The notes beneath the pieces are model-generated. The model did no database searches, had not been told where the DNA came from, and saw nothing but the letters and a program-made list of their open reading frames with translations. From contig CP089459.1 in NCBI GenBank assembly GCA_026636295.1, positions 806,001-870,000 on the forward strand: DNA of 64,000 nucleotides, written 5' to 3'. This document shows positions 19,272 through 30,767 of this stretch, in pieces (position 1 is the stretch's first letter; every line of letters begins with the position of its first letter). Origin of the DNA: Medakamo hakoo (Eukaryota > Chlorophyta > Trebouxiophyceae > Coccomyxaceae). A program made the translations under genes and the position numbers.

Positions 19272-21210
19272 ATGGCCTCCCTCGCCTGGCGTGCTCCCGC
19301 GCTGAACATGCCGTCGCTGAGCAGCCGCACCAGCGCCCGGCCGCGCCGCGCACCTGTCGTCGTGCTGGCAGCAGCAGACGGGTCTGGCGCATCGACGCCG
19401 TCTCCCTCCTCTTCGTCCGCGTCCACGGCCCAAGGTGAGACCTGCTGAGGACACGAGGAGGCGCAGACGGTGGACCAGACACCCAGCCTGCGATCGCGCG
19501 ATGAAGGGCGATGGATGGCCGCGCTCCCCCACCCCCTCTTTTGTTTTTACCCTCGACACACTCCCCAACAACCTCTCAACCCGCACAGACGACAAGACCG
19601 CGGCGTACCGCGCCGAGTTTGCGGCCAAGGACGCGGCCCTGCGCGCGGCGGTGGAAGACCTGCGGGCTGACGCGACGGCCCGCTTTGAAGCGGCCCTGGC
19701 CCGGGCGGGCGCGGAGGGCGCGGGCCGCCCGGGCGGCCAGGCCACGCTGGAGGCAGCCGCGGCAGACGGGCCTGCGGCCGCGCGCGCCGCGGCCGCGGCC
19801 GCCGTCCGCCCCAAGCTGTCCGCCGCCATCCAGGCGCTGCAGGCGGGCCTCGTGGAACGCGACACAGAAGCCCGGCTCCTGCTGCTGGCCGCCCTGGCGG
19901 GCGAGCACATCCTGTTCCTGGGCCCGCCCGGCACGGCCAAGTCCGAGCTCGGCCGGCGGCTGGCCCGCCTCACGGACGGCGCGTTTTTCGAGCGCCTGCT
20001 GACCCGGTTCACCGTGCCCGAAGAGCTCTTCGGCCCGCTGTCCATGGCCGCGCTGGAGCGGGATGAGTACGTCCGCCAGACGGACGGCTACCTGCCGACG
20101 GCCACGGTCGCCTTCGTTGACGAAGTCTTCAAGGCCTCCTCCGCCATCCTGAACGCGCTGCTGACGCTGCTGAACGAGCGCCTGTTCGACAACGGGAGCG
20201 TGCGGGCGCCCGTCCCGCTCCTGACGCTGGTCGGCGCGTCCAATGAACTGCCCGAATCGGAGGAGCTGGACGCCCTGTACGACCGCTTCCTGTTGCGGCG
20301 GGAGGTGGGCCAGGTGTCGGAGGCGGGGCTGGCCGCGCTGCTGCGGGCGGGCACGGGTGGCGAGGCGGCGTCCAGCGGCGGCGGGGGCGGCGGGGCCGGC
20401 CCTCCCGCGCACGCGCCCGCCGCCGCCGCCCTCATCACGGCGGCTGACTGCGAGGCCGTGCGCGCCGCGGCCGCCGACGTGGCCCTGTCCGACGACGTCC
20501 TGGCCCTGCTGGGCGAGTTGCGGTCCCACCTCCAGGCCGAGTGCGAGCCGCCGATCTACGTCTCGGACCGGCGGCTGGTGAAGGCGGCGGCCCTGCTGCG
20601 CGTCGCGGCGGCGGCGGAAGGGCGGGCGGCCGTCTCCCGGTCCGACGCCCTGCTGCTCCAGCACGTCCTGTGGCAGCGCCCCGGGGAGGCCGCGCGGATC
20701 GGGGACTGGGTGACGTCCGCCCTGGCGGGCGACGACGGGCTGGCCGCCGCCGACCACCTGTTCGCCGGCATGTTTGGCCGAGCGTGCCTGGGCGCGTCCG
20801 CACGCCCGGCGTCCCTGCCTGCCGTCGCCGCGGACGTGGACGCGCTGGTCGACGTCCTGGTGACGCGCGTCGGCGCGCTGGGGAGCGGCAGTGGTGGTGG
20901 TGGTGGTGGTGGTGCGGCCCCTCCACCGACTCCATCCCTCTGGCTCTCGTCCGACGACGCCGCGGCGCTGGACGCCGCCCTCGCGCCACGCCTGGCCAAG
21001 TCCGCGGCGGCCGCGCAGGCCCTGCTCTTCGAAGCCGTGACGCTGCAAGCCGCGCTGGCCGGCCGCGCGGAGGCCGTGACGCTGGCGGACCTCCTCCCCC
21101 GCCGGTGGGCTGCCTTCATCCGGTCGGGCGACGTGGAGGACGTGCGGCCGCTGGGGACGACGGTGGGTGGGGCTAAAAGCGGCGGCAACCCGCCGTACGG
21201 CGTGCCGTGA
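19272..21210 (+). CDS. MoxR/RavA-family AAA+ ATPase, chloroplast-targeted
   Basis: Two exons: 19272-19434 and 19589-21210, joined through an Asp codon (G|AC), 594 residues. The first exon is a transit peptide (MASLAWRAPALNM, Ser/Arg-rich, ending before VVVLAAA). The AAA+ core shows Walker A GPPGTAKS (about 166-173), LLTRFTVPEELFGPLSM typical of RavA, Walker B VAFVDE (about 228-233), sensor 1 VGASNELPESEEL and the Arg-finger strand YDRFLLRREV. RavA/MoxR ATPases act as chaperones for metal-cofactor or respiratory enzymes in bacteria; the role in chloroplasts is unknown. Two Gly-rich inserts interrupt the C-terminal half. Shares a 147-base divergent promoter with CSK. Confidence 0.87.
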
Positions 21211-21286
21211 GAGAGTGAGAGCAGCGAGCGCGAATGGTTGTGTTGTTGTGCTCGGCTGTCGATTGTGTGTTTTCTTTTTCTTCATC

Positions 21287-22123
21287 TCACTCCACGCTCT
21301 CCTTGACCGAACCGTCCACCACCCCCGCCTCCACCGCGTCATCGTACGCCCTCTTTAAAACCGCTGCCCGGTCCGCGACGGCGGCCAGGCGGTCCAACGG
21401 ATCAGCCGGGTCTGCCTTGATTTTGCCGCCCAGCGGCCCTTTGGCCTGCTCCAACAACATCATGCCTTCTTCCAGGCGCGGAGGCGTCAGCGCCCTCCCG
21501 TCCTTGGCTGTGCCCACCGGCGCGTTGGGCGGCAGCAGGACAGCGGCTGGGTCGGACTCATCCACGGCGGACGTGTCCAGGGCCGTCAGCAAGCCGGCCG
21601 CCTTGCCCGCCGTACGGCTGGAGCCGACGAGGGCTTGCAGCTCCTGCGCCGGAATGCCGGCCACAGCCTCCGGCTTGAAGGTCACGATGTCCGACAGCTT
21701 GCCGACGACGACGCGGTGCGCGGCGCCTTCATCATCCACGTACCCGTTGTAGATGACGTCGTCCGGGTCGACGATGTAAAAGCCGGCGGCGCCCGCGTCG
21801 TAGTACAGGTCGCCCGCGCGGTCGACGAAATAAAACCGGCCGTCGTCGTCCCGGGACACGAGCACGGTGTTGCCGCCCGCCGTGGTGGCGTACGCGAACC
21901 CATCCGCTGAGACGCCCAGCTTCACCGGGTCATTCGCAAAGAGGGCGGCCCACCACAGGACGCCCGCGGTGAGGGACAGGACGGCCGTGGTGAGCAGCGT
22001 TTTCGGTGTGGGCGGCGCGCCCAGCCCGCGGGCGCGCCCGCGGCCGGGAGGTGGGGGCGGCGGCACAGGCCCGCCTGGGCCCGACCCAGCCAGCGGGGGT
22101 GGGGCCGGCGGTGGGGGTGGCAT
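21287..22123 (-). CDS. Single-pass membrane protein of unknown function (278 residues)
   Basis: One exon. A Pro/Gly-rich N-terminus (residues 1-40) precedes one hydrophobic helix (TTAVLSLTAGVLWWAALFA, about 43-62). The rest is a polar domain with alternating strands (VLVSRDDDGRFYFVDRAGDLYY, FYIVDPDDVIYNGYVDD), then helices and an acidic tail. The repeated x-D-D-x-[FY]-[FY]-V-D pattern is well formed and GC3-biased, so the gene looks real. No transit peptide is obvious and no family was recognised. Its stop faces that of the RavA-like gene only 76 bases away. Confidence 0.65.
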   Translation of the reverse strand: MPPPPPAPPPLAGSGPGGPVPPPPPPGRGRARGLGAPPTPKTLLTTAVLSLTAGVLWWAALFANDPVKLGVSADGFAYATTAGGNTVLVSRDDDGRFYFVDRAGDLYYDAGAAGFYIVDPDDVIYNGYVDDEGAAHRVVVGKLSDIVTFKPEAVAGIPAQELQALVGSSRTAGKAAGLLTALDTSAVDESDPAAVLLPPNAPVGTAKDGRALTPPRLEEGMMLLEQAKGPLGGKIKADPADPLDRLAAVADRAAVLKRAYDDAVEAGVVDGSVKESVE

Positions 22124-22709
22124 CGTGTCCCGGTTGTAGGCGGCCGGTGGCCGCGGCCTGTCGGGGGTGCGAGGAGTGTGTCAGTGGAGGGAGGTCGGTG
22201 CGCTGGCGGCGAGAGCGCGAATGCCGCGTTGTTTGTTTTTAGCGCCGCGGTTTGCCCCACTCGTCTCCCGCCACGCACCTGGCGCTCCGATTGGTGAACA
22301 ATAGACCCCGCCCGCCCAGTGGTGGCAGCGGCTGGCCGGTGCGAGGCGCGGCGCCTGCGCGGCCGGCGACCGCCGGCCGGCCGAGTCCGGCGGCCCGCAT
22401 GCTCTAGCCTTTCGCTTGCGGGCTGATGGAGCGAGCCGCCCAGTGAAGGCTCGCACACGCTAGTGTGGCAGCCGTGTGTGTCAGGGCAGCCCGTGCGCAA
22501 GGCTTGGCTGCGTGTGCGTGCAAGGCCCGTTGCTAGCGTGGGGCGCGAATAGGACAGTGACTATCTTCACTGTTCGAGACTCCACGCTTGAGGTGAGACT
22601 CAGTGAGACTCTCTCAATCCACGCTCGACACCAACCCGCCCCCCTCCCGTCCCCCCCCCGCTCTCCCTTCCGATCCGCCCCGACGAGAAGCCCGCCCGGC
22701 CTGTCACCC
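22124..22709. other. Intergenic region
   Basis: 586 bases between two minus-strand genes. No coding frame with good codon use was seen. A CCAAT element in minus orientation lies near 22288-22294, about 165 bases upstream of the membrane-protein start; its use is inference. Less GC-rich than coding neighbours. Confidence 0.5.
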
Positions 22710-23331
22710 TCAAAACAGGCGGACCTTGAACACCAGGCCGCTGACCAGGTTGCCCACAATCAGGAAGGCGGCCACCAGGAACAGGACGTCCGAGATGGAG
22801 GCTTTCGGGTTGACGAGCGCCCGGTACGCGGTCAGGACGGCGTAGAAGATGAGGGGGCTGAGCGCGAGCGTGGCTTCAAAGGGCGAGAAGCCGAGGGGCA
22901 GGCCCGACGCAGCGGCGGGCGTGGCGGCCGGGTCGGCGTCGGCCAGGGCTGGCGCCGCGGTCGCCAGCCAGGCGGAGACGGCGGCCTGGTTGGGTGGGGA
23001 TGGGTGGGTGGGTGGGTGGGTGGGGGGGATGAGGGTGGAGTCCCGAGTCGTCGGCGCGTCGCCGCACTCTCACGAGGCCGGCCGCTGTGTCCCCCTCCCC
23101 GTCCCCATTTCGAGCCGCATGCATCGCAGATGCAGCACACATCCTCCCTTTATCCGTTCGCCTCAACAAACGCACCGTAGTCATGGCCAGGCTCGGCTCG
23201 GTCGGCGGGACGGCGTCGGCAATGCGCTTGCCGGCCGACGCCCGGGTCTGGGTCGACGCCCGGGCGCGCGCGGGGGCGCGGCGCAACGGCGCCAGGCCAG
23301 CGCGCTGAGGCAGAGCTAATGTCGGGACCAT
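22710..23331 (-). CDS. Predicted chloroplast membrane protein (143 residues)
   Basis: Two exons: 23331-23176 and 22985-22710, phase 0. The first is a transit-peptide-like segment (MVPTLALPQRAGL, Arg/Ala/Thr-rich, 52 codons). The second holds a short lumen-like stretch AWLATAAPALADADP with an Ala-x-Ala site, then two hydrophobic helices (FEATLALSPLIFYAVLTAY and VLFLVAAFLIVGNLVSGLV) around the polar loop NPKASISD, and ends KVRLF. A thylakoid or envelope protein is likely by architecture; no named family recognised. The acceptor (CCAACCAG) and donor (GTGCGT) are canonical. Confidence 0.66.
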
Positions 23332-23506
23332 GACTACACGTGTCGCAAAGTGAGGGGAGGCGGGCGGGAGAGGGGAGGGGAACGCTCTATCTTGTTTTTG
23401 GTGTGTTGTGGAGGCGAGGCCACAATGATCTCAAAAACCTCATCGACTCCCCCACCCTCTCTCTCTCTCCATGCTGGGCACGGTGGGCCGCCCGTTCGTT
23501 CGTTTT

Positions 23507-25385
23507 TCATTTCAACAGGTCATCGAAGAAATCGGCCTCCGCGGGCGGCGCGGGCGCCGGGTTGCAGTCGAATTCCGCGTCCCACTCGGGCGCGGGCGGC
23601 GGCGAGGAGGCGGACGCCGCCGCCGCCGTGCCGGCAAACGGGTTGCCGGCCGACCCGGCCCGACCCGCGGTCGGCAGGGCCGCCTTCAGCTCGGCCGCCG
23701 CGTCGTCAAAGGCCGCGCTCGGCTTGCCGGCGGCCTTGGGCGACGGCGACTTGGCGGGCGCGGCGGCAGGCGGCGCCGGCGCGGCCGCGGGCGGCGGCGG
23801 CGCGGCCAAGGCGTCGCGGTAGAGCCCGACCGCCGCCTCCACCGCGTCGGCGGCCGCGCCGCACCGCCCGGCCCGCTCCGCCGCCTCCCGCCCGTCGCAC
23901 TGGCCCAGTTGGACGGCGACTTTGCGCATGGCGGACACGTATGCCTTCATTTCGCCCGCCAGTTCGCCGGCGCCGGCGGCCGCGGACGCGGCGCCGGCCG
24001 CGTCGCCGCTCGCCGACGCGGCGGTCGCAGCCAAGACGGCACTCTGCATTTTGGCGACGTACGCTTTTCCCGCGGCGACGCCGGCGTCAGCAGCGGCAGC
24101 CAGCTTAGCGGTGCGGGCAGCAGCAGCGGCGGCGGCGGCAGAAGCGGCCGCGCGCGGCGTGCCGGACGCGGGCGGCGTCGCACCCGCGCGCGGAGTCACG
24201 CCCGCGGGCGGCGTGGCCGGCGCGCTCCCACTCCCCGCCCTCGCCGCCCGGGCCGCCTCCCGCTCCGCCGCCGCCGTCCCCGGTTTCACCTTGCGCAGCG
24301 TGGTGATGGCGGGCGGGCGGTGCGACTGCAGGCCCGTCGCCGCGTCGGCCGCGGCAGCAGCGGATGCGGTCTGCTGAGGTGAGGACGTGGCAGGCGCGGC
24401 CCCGGCCGATCCAGCGGGCGGGCTGGCCGCCGTCGGCGCGGCGGACGCCGGGCTGGCCGTCGCCGCGCTCCTCTCACCCGCGCCCGCCGGGCCCGGGCTG
24501 CCCGCGGCACTGGCGGACGCGGCGGCGGTCGCGGTGGCGCCGCCCGTGAGTTCGTTCACCAGGGCAAAGGCGGCCGTCTTGGCGGCCTGCTGGGCTTTGA
24601 GGTCGTTGCCGTACCGGTTCATGGGCAGGGCCGCCACGCGCTCCAGTTCGCCCAGCACCCGGCCGCGCACGCGGGACATCTGGGCGGGCGCGCCCGTCAG
24701 GACGGCGCGCGTCAGTTCGACGGCCAGCCACACCTTGTGCGGGTTTTTCTGGGCCAGGCGGCCGGCGAGCGCGTCGGCGGCTTCCGGCGGCGTGCAGTGG
24801 CCTCCCTTGATGACGTCGACGACCTGGTGAGGTTTCGAGTTTGTGTGTGGTGTGTGTGGCAGGTTGGGCGTGAGCGCGCCGGCGTGAGGCAGGCGGAGGG
24901 GTTGGAGGAGGGGAGAGGGGAGCGCAGCGGCGCGCGCGCGCGCGCCGAGGAGCTGCTTCCCCGGCAAAACTGCCGTCCGTGCGGGGCGATGCGCCGGCTC
25001 CGGCATGGATCCGCCGTTTTTAAATGAGTCTCTGAGATGACACGATGACGTCCGACTGGGCTGGCGTGTGACGTGAAGGTGCGGGCAGCCGGCAGCCGCG
25101 CCCGAACCGCATGCGGCCAGCGGGCGCGGTGCCACGGGCGAGCGGAAGACAACGCCGCCCGCTGCCGTTGGGCGCCGTGCAAACCCATTCCGCCACGCGT
25201 CTGGCTAACGCAGAGACGCAGGCGGTCAGTCTGGGCGGGAGCAGACCCCCAACACTCCCATCCCTTACCTCCGCATTCAGCTCGGCGTCGGGGCCCGGCA
25301 GCGTTTTCTGGGTGGCCTGCTTGCACGTGCCGTAGATGTCGCCTCCAAAGTAGCCCGGTTTTTTAGGGCGCAGGGCGGAGAACAT
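23507..25385 (-). CDS. VHS-domain protein, TOM1-like (ubiquitin-dependent endosomal sorting)
   Basis: Two exons: 25385-25269 and 24823-23507, phase 0, 477 residues. The first exon gives helix 1 with TCKQATQKTLPGPDAELNAE; the second continues VVDVIKGGHC and the VHS core RLAQKNPHKVWLAVELTRAVL. A second helical region (about residues 300-400) could be a degenerate GAT domain, the ubiquitin-binding part of TOM1 and GGA proteins. The remainder is Ala/Pro/Ser low complexity. The C-terminus EADFFDDLLK resembles clathrin-box acidic motifs. TOM1-like proteins stand in for ESCRT-0 in plants and algae, which lack Hrs. Divergent from the SAC3/GANP gene. Confidence 0.8.
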
Positions 25386-25749
25386 GGCTGGGCGGGTGCG
25401 TGGTGTGGGCGTCGGTGTGGGCGTGTGGTTGCGACGCCCGTGTGTGCCGGAGGAGAAAGACGGGAGAGCCCCCTTTCCCTCGGCAAAACAAGCGAGTGGC
25501 GAGGGGTCGATAGGCCCAGTGCTGCGTTCTTTTTCGCTCTGTAAACACTCGAGCGGGGCCCGCCCGGACCCCCGGGTCGGCGCCACGCGCCCTTCCGATC
25601 AAAACACACCTCTGTCCCTTCCACACCTGGCTGCGGGGTCTCCGGGTGCCAAAGCCTTCGCACGCGCACGCACGCACGGCGCCCTCCCTCGCGCCGCCGT
25701 TTTTTTTCCCTGGCTTCCTGAGCGTTTGCGGGCCGCCGCCAACACGCCC
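25386..25749. promoter_or_regulatory. Shared divergent promoter region, VHS protein / SAC3-GANP
   Basis: 364 bases between head-to-head start codons, without a coding frame of its own. No TATA box recognised. Confidence 0.45.
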
Positions 25750-28333
25750 ATGCACCAGGTAAGTGTTCCGTCCTGCCCTGCGGCGACTGCGCACGGTCTC
25801 TAGCCACGCCCCATGTGGTGGATGGGCGCGGATGGACGTCGGCACGGCCGCGTTTGGCGCGTCCAAATGGAAGCCGCCATGCGGGCCAAACAAAACACGC
25901 TCACACCTCTCCCACTCCCTCCCACTACAGCGGGCCAAACAAGCCGCGGACGCATCCGCCGCGTGGGCGGCACACTACGCGGCCGGCGGTGGACAGCAGC
26001 AACAACCTCAACAACAGCAAAGTGCGGCGGGCGGCCGGTACGCGGCCGTCCCGCCGCCGTCCAGCCTGGGCGGCGGCGGGCCACCGCCCCGGCCGGCTGC
26101 CGCACCTGCCGCCCCTGCCATCCGCCCGGCCGGCGCGGGCTCCTTCCTGGCCGGGCGCAGCGCACCTGGTACGACGACGCCAGCTTACCTGAGTGCGGCC
26201 CGGGCGGCGGCGGCTGGACTGACGGCGACGACGGCGGCGGCGGCCAACAACACCCCACACACCCACCACTACCAACAGCAGCACCACCACGCCCGCCCGC
26301 CCGCCCGCCCTCCTGCGCCCGCCGCGACCACCGCCGCTGGCCCGCCCTCCACGTCGGCCGCTGGCGCCGACCCGTGGCCCGACGCCCTGCGCGCGTACGT
26401 CCAACGCGCGTTTGGCGCGACGCCGTCGTCCCTCAGGCCGGCGCTGCAGGTGGAGCTGAAAGGCATCATCGCCTCCGCCCAGGCGGCCGGCTCGCTGTGG
26501 TCCCGGGACTGGGCCCGGGAGCCGCTGCCGCCGTCGGCGGGCGGACCCAGCACGTCCCAACAGCAGCGACCGCCCCAGTCCGCGGCGGCGGCGGCCGCCA
26601 TCCGTGCGGCGACGGCGGCGGCCGCGCGGCTGGCGGGCCAGCCGGGTGCAGCGGCGAAAGCCGCCGCGGCCTGGCCACCTCCGTCCAGCGGCGTCGGCCC
26701 GGCCAAGACGGCGGGGTGGGGCGCGGTCGCGGCCGCCCGGTCGGCCCGCGCGGCGGCTGGGCGCGGTCGCCCCCCGTCGCCGCCCCCGCCTGCCCTGTCC
26801 GGCCGCAAGCGCGGCCCGGCCTCCCCGCCCCCGCCTGCCCGCCTCTCCAAAAAAGCCGCGCGCAAAGCCGAAAAAGCGGAAAAAGCAGCACGCCTCGCCG
26901 CACAGGCATCCCCACCGGGCCCACCACCGCTGTCCGCCGCCGAGTTCGCGCGGCTCGACCCGGCCGAGCGCGCGCGGCGCGCGTCTCGTGCGGGCCGTTT
27001 CGGCAGCGGCGCCGCCGACGGCGCAGCAGCGGGCGCCGCCGCCCGCTCCCGGGCCCTGGACGCAACAGCCGCTCGTCGCGCAGCTGCAGCGGCCCTCGCC
27101 GCCGACACGGGCGCCCTGGACGACGCGGCGGCCGACGCGGCGTGGGACTCCCTGGCGGTGAAGGGCACGTCGACGTCCCTGGAGAAATCATACTTCCGCC
27201 TGACGGCACCGCCGGACCCGGCGTCCGTCCGGCCCGCGCCCGTGCTGCGTGCGGCGCTCGACCGCCTGGTGGGGCTGATCGCCCGGCGGGACGTCTCCTA
27301 CTTCTACGCGGCCGACCAGTTCAAGGGCCTGCGCCAGGACTGCACGGTCCAGCGGCTCAAGGGCGACCTGGCGGCGGCCGTGTACGAAGCCCACGCCCGC
27401 GCGGCGCTGGCGTACGGTGACGCGGCGGAGTACACGCAGTGCCAGGCCCAGCTGGAGGGGCTGCACCGGGAGATGGCCGGCGGCACCGCGGCGGACGCGC
27501 CGCCAAAGAGCGGTGGCAAGGGGCACAGGGGCGGCGTGCGGGGCGGCGCCCCCCCGGTCCCCTCCACCCTGGCCACCGGCGGCCACCCCACCTGCCTGGA
27601 CGAGTTCGCGGCCTACCGCGTCCTGTACCAGGCCATGCACGGCCTGGCGGGCGCGGCGGGCGAGCGGGTGGCCCTGCTCCGCACGCTCCAACGGCTCGGC
27701 GGGGGTGGGCGGCGGACTGGGGACGGCGGGCGCGGCGGCGCGCGGCCGCCCCGCCCCGGCCCGGCGCTGGCCCACGCGCTCGCCGTCGCCTCGGCCGCCT
27801 CCGCCCGGGACGCCCCCGCGTTCTTCGCCCTGTACGCCCTCGCCCCACGGTGCGGCCGCGCCCTGATGGACATCGGCGCGCCCGCCCTGCGCTTTGCCCT
27901 GCTGCGTGCGCTGTGCGGCGCGCTCCGCCCGACGCTCCCGCTCCCCTTCCTCGCGCGCGCGCTCGGCTTTTGCCCGCCGGCCCCGCCGCCGCCCGGGTCG
28001 GCCCTGGCGCGCATCGCGGCCGCCCTCCCCCCGCCAGACAGCGCTCCCTTGCCCGGCTGCGACGCGCCGGCCCTGGCCGGCAAGTGCGCGCCGGCGGCGG
28101 ATGCGGGCGCGGGGTGTGCGGCCGCGGCGGCCTGGGCGGCCGCGCACGGCGCGGTCCTGGTCGCGCCCGACGGCTCGGCCGTGGCTGACCCGGCCTCCGT
28201 CGCGGACGCGGCCTCCCTGTCCATTGACGGCAAGGCGTCCCTGCCACGCCTGGCCGTGCCGGAGGACACGGACGCGGTCGCGCACGGCGACGCCAACCTG
28301 GCTGTGGAAGATTTCTTAAAGTCCATGGCGTAG
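25750..28333 (+). CDS. SAC3/GANP-domain protein (LENG8/THP3 type, mRNA processing)
   Basis: A 9-base first exon (25750-25758, Met-His-Gln, GTAAGT donor) joins in phase 0 to 25931-28333, 803 residues in all. The second half carries the SAC3/GANP domain: EKSYFRLTAPPDPASVRP, then the conserved DQFKGLRQDCTVQRLKGDLAAAVYE, ARAALAYGDAAEYTQCQAQL, and a long all-helical PCI-like tail. That fits THP3/LENG8, which works with Csn12 in transcription-coupled splicing and mRNA export. The N-terminal 400 residues are Gln, Ala and Pro-rich with a basic Lys/Ala segment near KKAARKAEKAEKAARLA (nuclear signal). The tiny start exon is inference; the domain is not. Confidence 0.85.
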
Positions 28334-28578
28334 GAGAGCGAGCCCGCGCGCGCGCGCTGTCCTTCTCCTCGTCCCTCCACTCACGCACGCACACACAACA
28401 GGTCTCCCAGTGAATGTTGCCTTCGAGGCATGGACCGACGGCGGACGACGAGCGAGAAAAAAACGGGGGAGGGGAGCTTTCTGTTAGGACACCAACAAAA
28501 CAAGCGGCGCTGCTGTGCGCCCTTCAGTTATCGTTTGCGCGTCTACCCCTCCTCCCTCTCTGCCTCGCATCCCCGCCC

Positions 28579-30600
28579 ATGGGCCCGCCGCCCCGGCCTC
28601 GGCCGTCTCGGCCGGCTGCGGGTGAGGCTCCGCTCCTACCTGGTGGGAGTGGTGGCTGGCGGCCGGGCGGCCGACCTCACCAGCCGCACCAGCAGCGCGG
28701 CCGCGCGGCCGCGCTGCTCGCGGCGGGCGGGTGCGCGGCCCTGCTCCTGCGGGCGGCGGCCTCGGGCCTGGCGGGCGGCCGCGCTGCTCCGCCTCGCTCT
28801 CCCAGCCAGGTCCTGGGCTGGCGAGGCCGGCCGCTGCCCTGGCCGGCAGCCGAGGGCGTCGACGCACGACCTGGCGCGCCGGGCGGCGCGGCATTGGAGG
28901 GCGGCGCGCCGCCGCCGACCACGCCCGCCGCGCCACTCCCGTCCCTGCCGCCCGCCCGCGTCTGGCCCGCGTCCGCGTACGACGCCGGATCGCCCCTGGA
29001 CCCGGCGCTGTCGGAGCTGATCAGCGGTGGGAGCGGCGGGGCGGACGAGGGCGAGGAAGGGGTGGAGGGGGAGGCGCCGCCTCCGCCTCCGCCTGGGACC
29101 ACCACCCACCTGCTGCGCCGCCCGCCCTTCCTCGCGGCCAACGCCACGGCGGCGACGCCGCCGCCTCCGCCACCGACTGCTCCGCCGCCGCCGTCACCGC
29201 CGTCCCCCACCCTGCCGCCCGACTTTCACTGGCGCACCTACCTGCTCTACCACCCGGACCTGGCCGCGCGCGGGATCACGACCGCGCCCGCCGCGGCGCG
29301 CCACTACCTGACCGCGGGGCGCGCCGAGGGCCGCCCGGCCCGCCGCCTGCGCGTCCTGCTGCGGTACACCGCGTGCGCGGGCCTCATCAACCAGCAGTAC
29401 GCGCACATAGCGGCCCTCACCCTGGCGGCGGCCCTGGGCGCGGACGCCGTCTTGCCGCCCGCCGTCAAGCGCGACTCGTTCGGCTCCTACTTTTCCACGT
29501 TCCGCGACCGCAACGAAGTCGTCTGGGCGGCCGCGCCCCTGGACTCCTTGCTGGACGTGGACGGCCTGGTCAAAAGCTGGGCGGCCCGCGGGCTCACGCT
29601 CCACAAGACGCCGCCGCTGTCCGGCTTTCCAGACATGGCCGCGCCCGAGGCGGCGTTTCCCCTGTACGCGCAGCCGGGCGTCGACGGCGGGGCGGCGGGC
29701 GGGGACGCCCGCCTGGTGACGCGCGTGGGCGGGGTGTACCTGGCCGCAGCCGACCTGGAAACGCTCGTCGACCGGGTGCGCGGCGCCGTCATGGCGGCGG
29801 CGGGGGCGGTCCTGCGGTCCGACCCGGACGCGGCCCTGCCCCGCGTCACAGTCGACCTGCCGTGCACGTTTTTCTCGCTGCGCACGGCGGGCACGCCGCA
29901 CCTGGGCGCCGTCTCGGAAGTCGCGCGGTCGCTGGCGTTTGCCCCGGCCATGGTCGCCCTGGCCGACCGGGTGGTGGCGGGCATGGCGGCCGTGACCGAC
30001 CGGAGCGGCCCCCTCACGCGCGCACAGGCCGGCGGCCGGTCGCTCCTGTCCGCCGCCGCCGCACACACCAACGCCACGTCGTCCGCCGCGTCGACGTCCG
30101 CCCGCCCGGCCCGCCCCGCCTTCCGCTTCAACGGCGTCCACCTGCGCATCGAGTCCGACGCCCGGGACTGGTCGGCCATCATGGGCGGGCGCGACGCGGT
30201 GTGGGACGGGTACGCGGGCGCGATGCGGGCCGCGCGCTTTGACGCGGGCACGCCCCTGTACGCGGCGTCCGGCCTGCTCACCTACGGCGCGGCCGGCCAG
30301 ATGGAGGCCGCCATCGCGTCCCTCGTCGACGCCGGCCTGGCGTCGTCCGTCCACTACAAGGAACTGTACCTGCCCGCGTCCGAGACGGCCGGGCTGACGT
30401 CCGAGCAGTCGGCGCTCGTCGACTTCCTCGTCCTCGCGCGCTGCGCGCGCTTTGTCGGCTTCGGGTCGTCCACGTTCTCTTTTTATTTGCGGGAACACCG
30501 GGCGCTGGTGGGCGGCTTGCCACGGTCGTCGTCCATCCTGGTGGACGCGTCGGCCATTGGCACAGACGCCCTGTTCGCGGCGGCGGGGCGGGTGGTGTGA
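28579..30600 (+). CDS. O-fucosyltransferase-like glycosyltransferase (type II membrane)
   Basis: 673 residues, one exon. MGPPPRP starts a short cytosolic tail and an Ala/Leu membrane anchor (GRAAALLAAGGCAALLLRAA) with a Pro-rich stem, typical Golgi topology. After a FHWRTYLLYHPDL...HYLTAGRAEGR segment seen in some algal glycosyltransferases, the GDP-fucose transferase fold follows: RYTACAGLINQQYAHIAALTLAAALGA, then VHLRIESDARDW (the HLR-E motif) and LARCARFVGFGSSTFSFYLREHR (the C-terminal nucleotide-binding motif). Acceptor unknown; secreted or wall glycoprotein is likely. The Pro-rich stem and a poly-Ala region are low complexity. An upstream in-frame Met would extend it, but lacks a sensible topology. 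Confidence 0.78.
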   Translation: MGPPPRPRPSRPAAGEAPLLPGGSGGWRPGGRPHQPHQQRGRAAALLAAGGCAALLLRAAASGLAGGRAAPPRSPSQVLGWRGRPLPWPAAEGVDARPGAPGGAALEGGAPPPTTPAAPLPSLPPARVWPASAYDAGSPLDPALSELISGGSGGADEGEEGVEGEAPPPPPPGTTTHLLRRPPFLAANATAATPPPPPPTAPPPPSPPSPTLPPDFHWRTYLLYHPDLAARGITTAPAAARHYLTAGRAEGRPARRLRVLLRYTACAGLINQQYAHIAALTLAAALGADAVLPPAVKRDSFGSYFSTFRDRNEVVWAAAPLDSLLDVDGLVKSWAARGLTLHKTPPLSGFPDMAAPEAAFPLYAQPGVDGGAAGGDARLVTRVGGVYLAAADLETLVDRVRGAVMAAAGAVLRSDPDAALPRVTVDLPCTFFSLRTAGTPHLGAVSEVARSLAFAPAMVALADRVVAGMAAVTDRSGPLTRAQAGGRSLLSAAAAHTNATSSAASTSARPARPAFRFNGVHLRIESDARDWSAIMGGRDAVWDGYAGAMRAARFDAGTPLYAASGLLTYGAAGQMEAAIASLVDAGLASSVHYKELYLPASETAGLTSEQSALVDFLVLARCARFVGFGSSTFSFYLREHRALVGGLPRSSSILVDASAIGTDALFAAAGRVV

Positions 30601-30681
30601 TGAAGGGGGAGGGGGGTGAGAGACGCCTTGTGGGAGCCAGGCTCCACACAAGGCCGTCCTGCCTTCGAAGTGAGTGAGTGC

Positions 30682-30725
30682 GTGTGTGTGACCGAAGTGT
30701 GTGTGTGTGTGTGTGTGTGTGACCG

Positions 30726-30762
<37 letters not shown>
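30682..30762. repeat. (GT)n microsatellite with duplicated GACCGAA unit
   Basis: Two GT runs each preceded by GTGACCGAAG, a small tandem duplication, between the convergent stops of the glycosyltransferase and the patatin-like gene. Confidence 0.9.
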
Positions 30763-30767
<5 letters not shown>

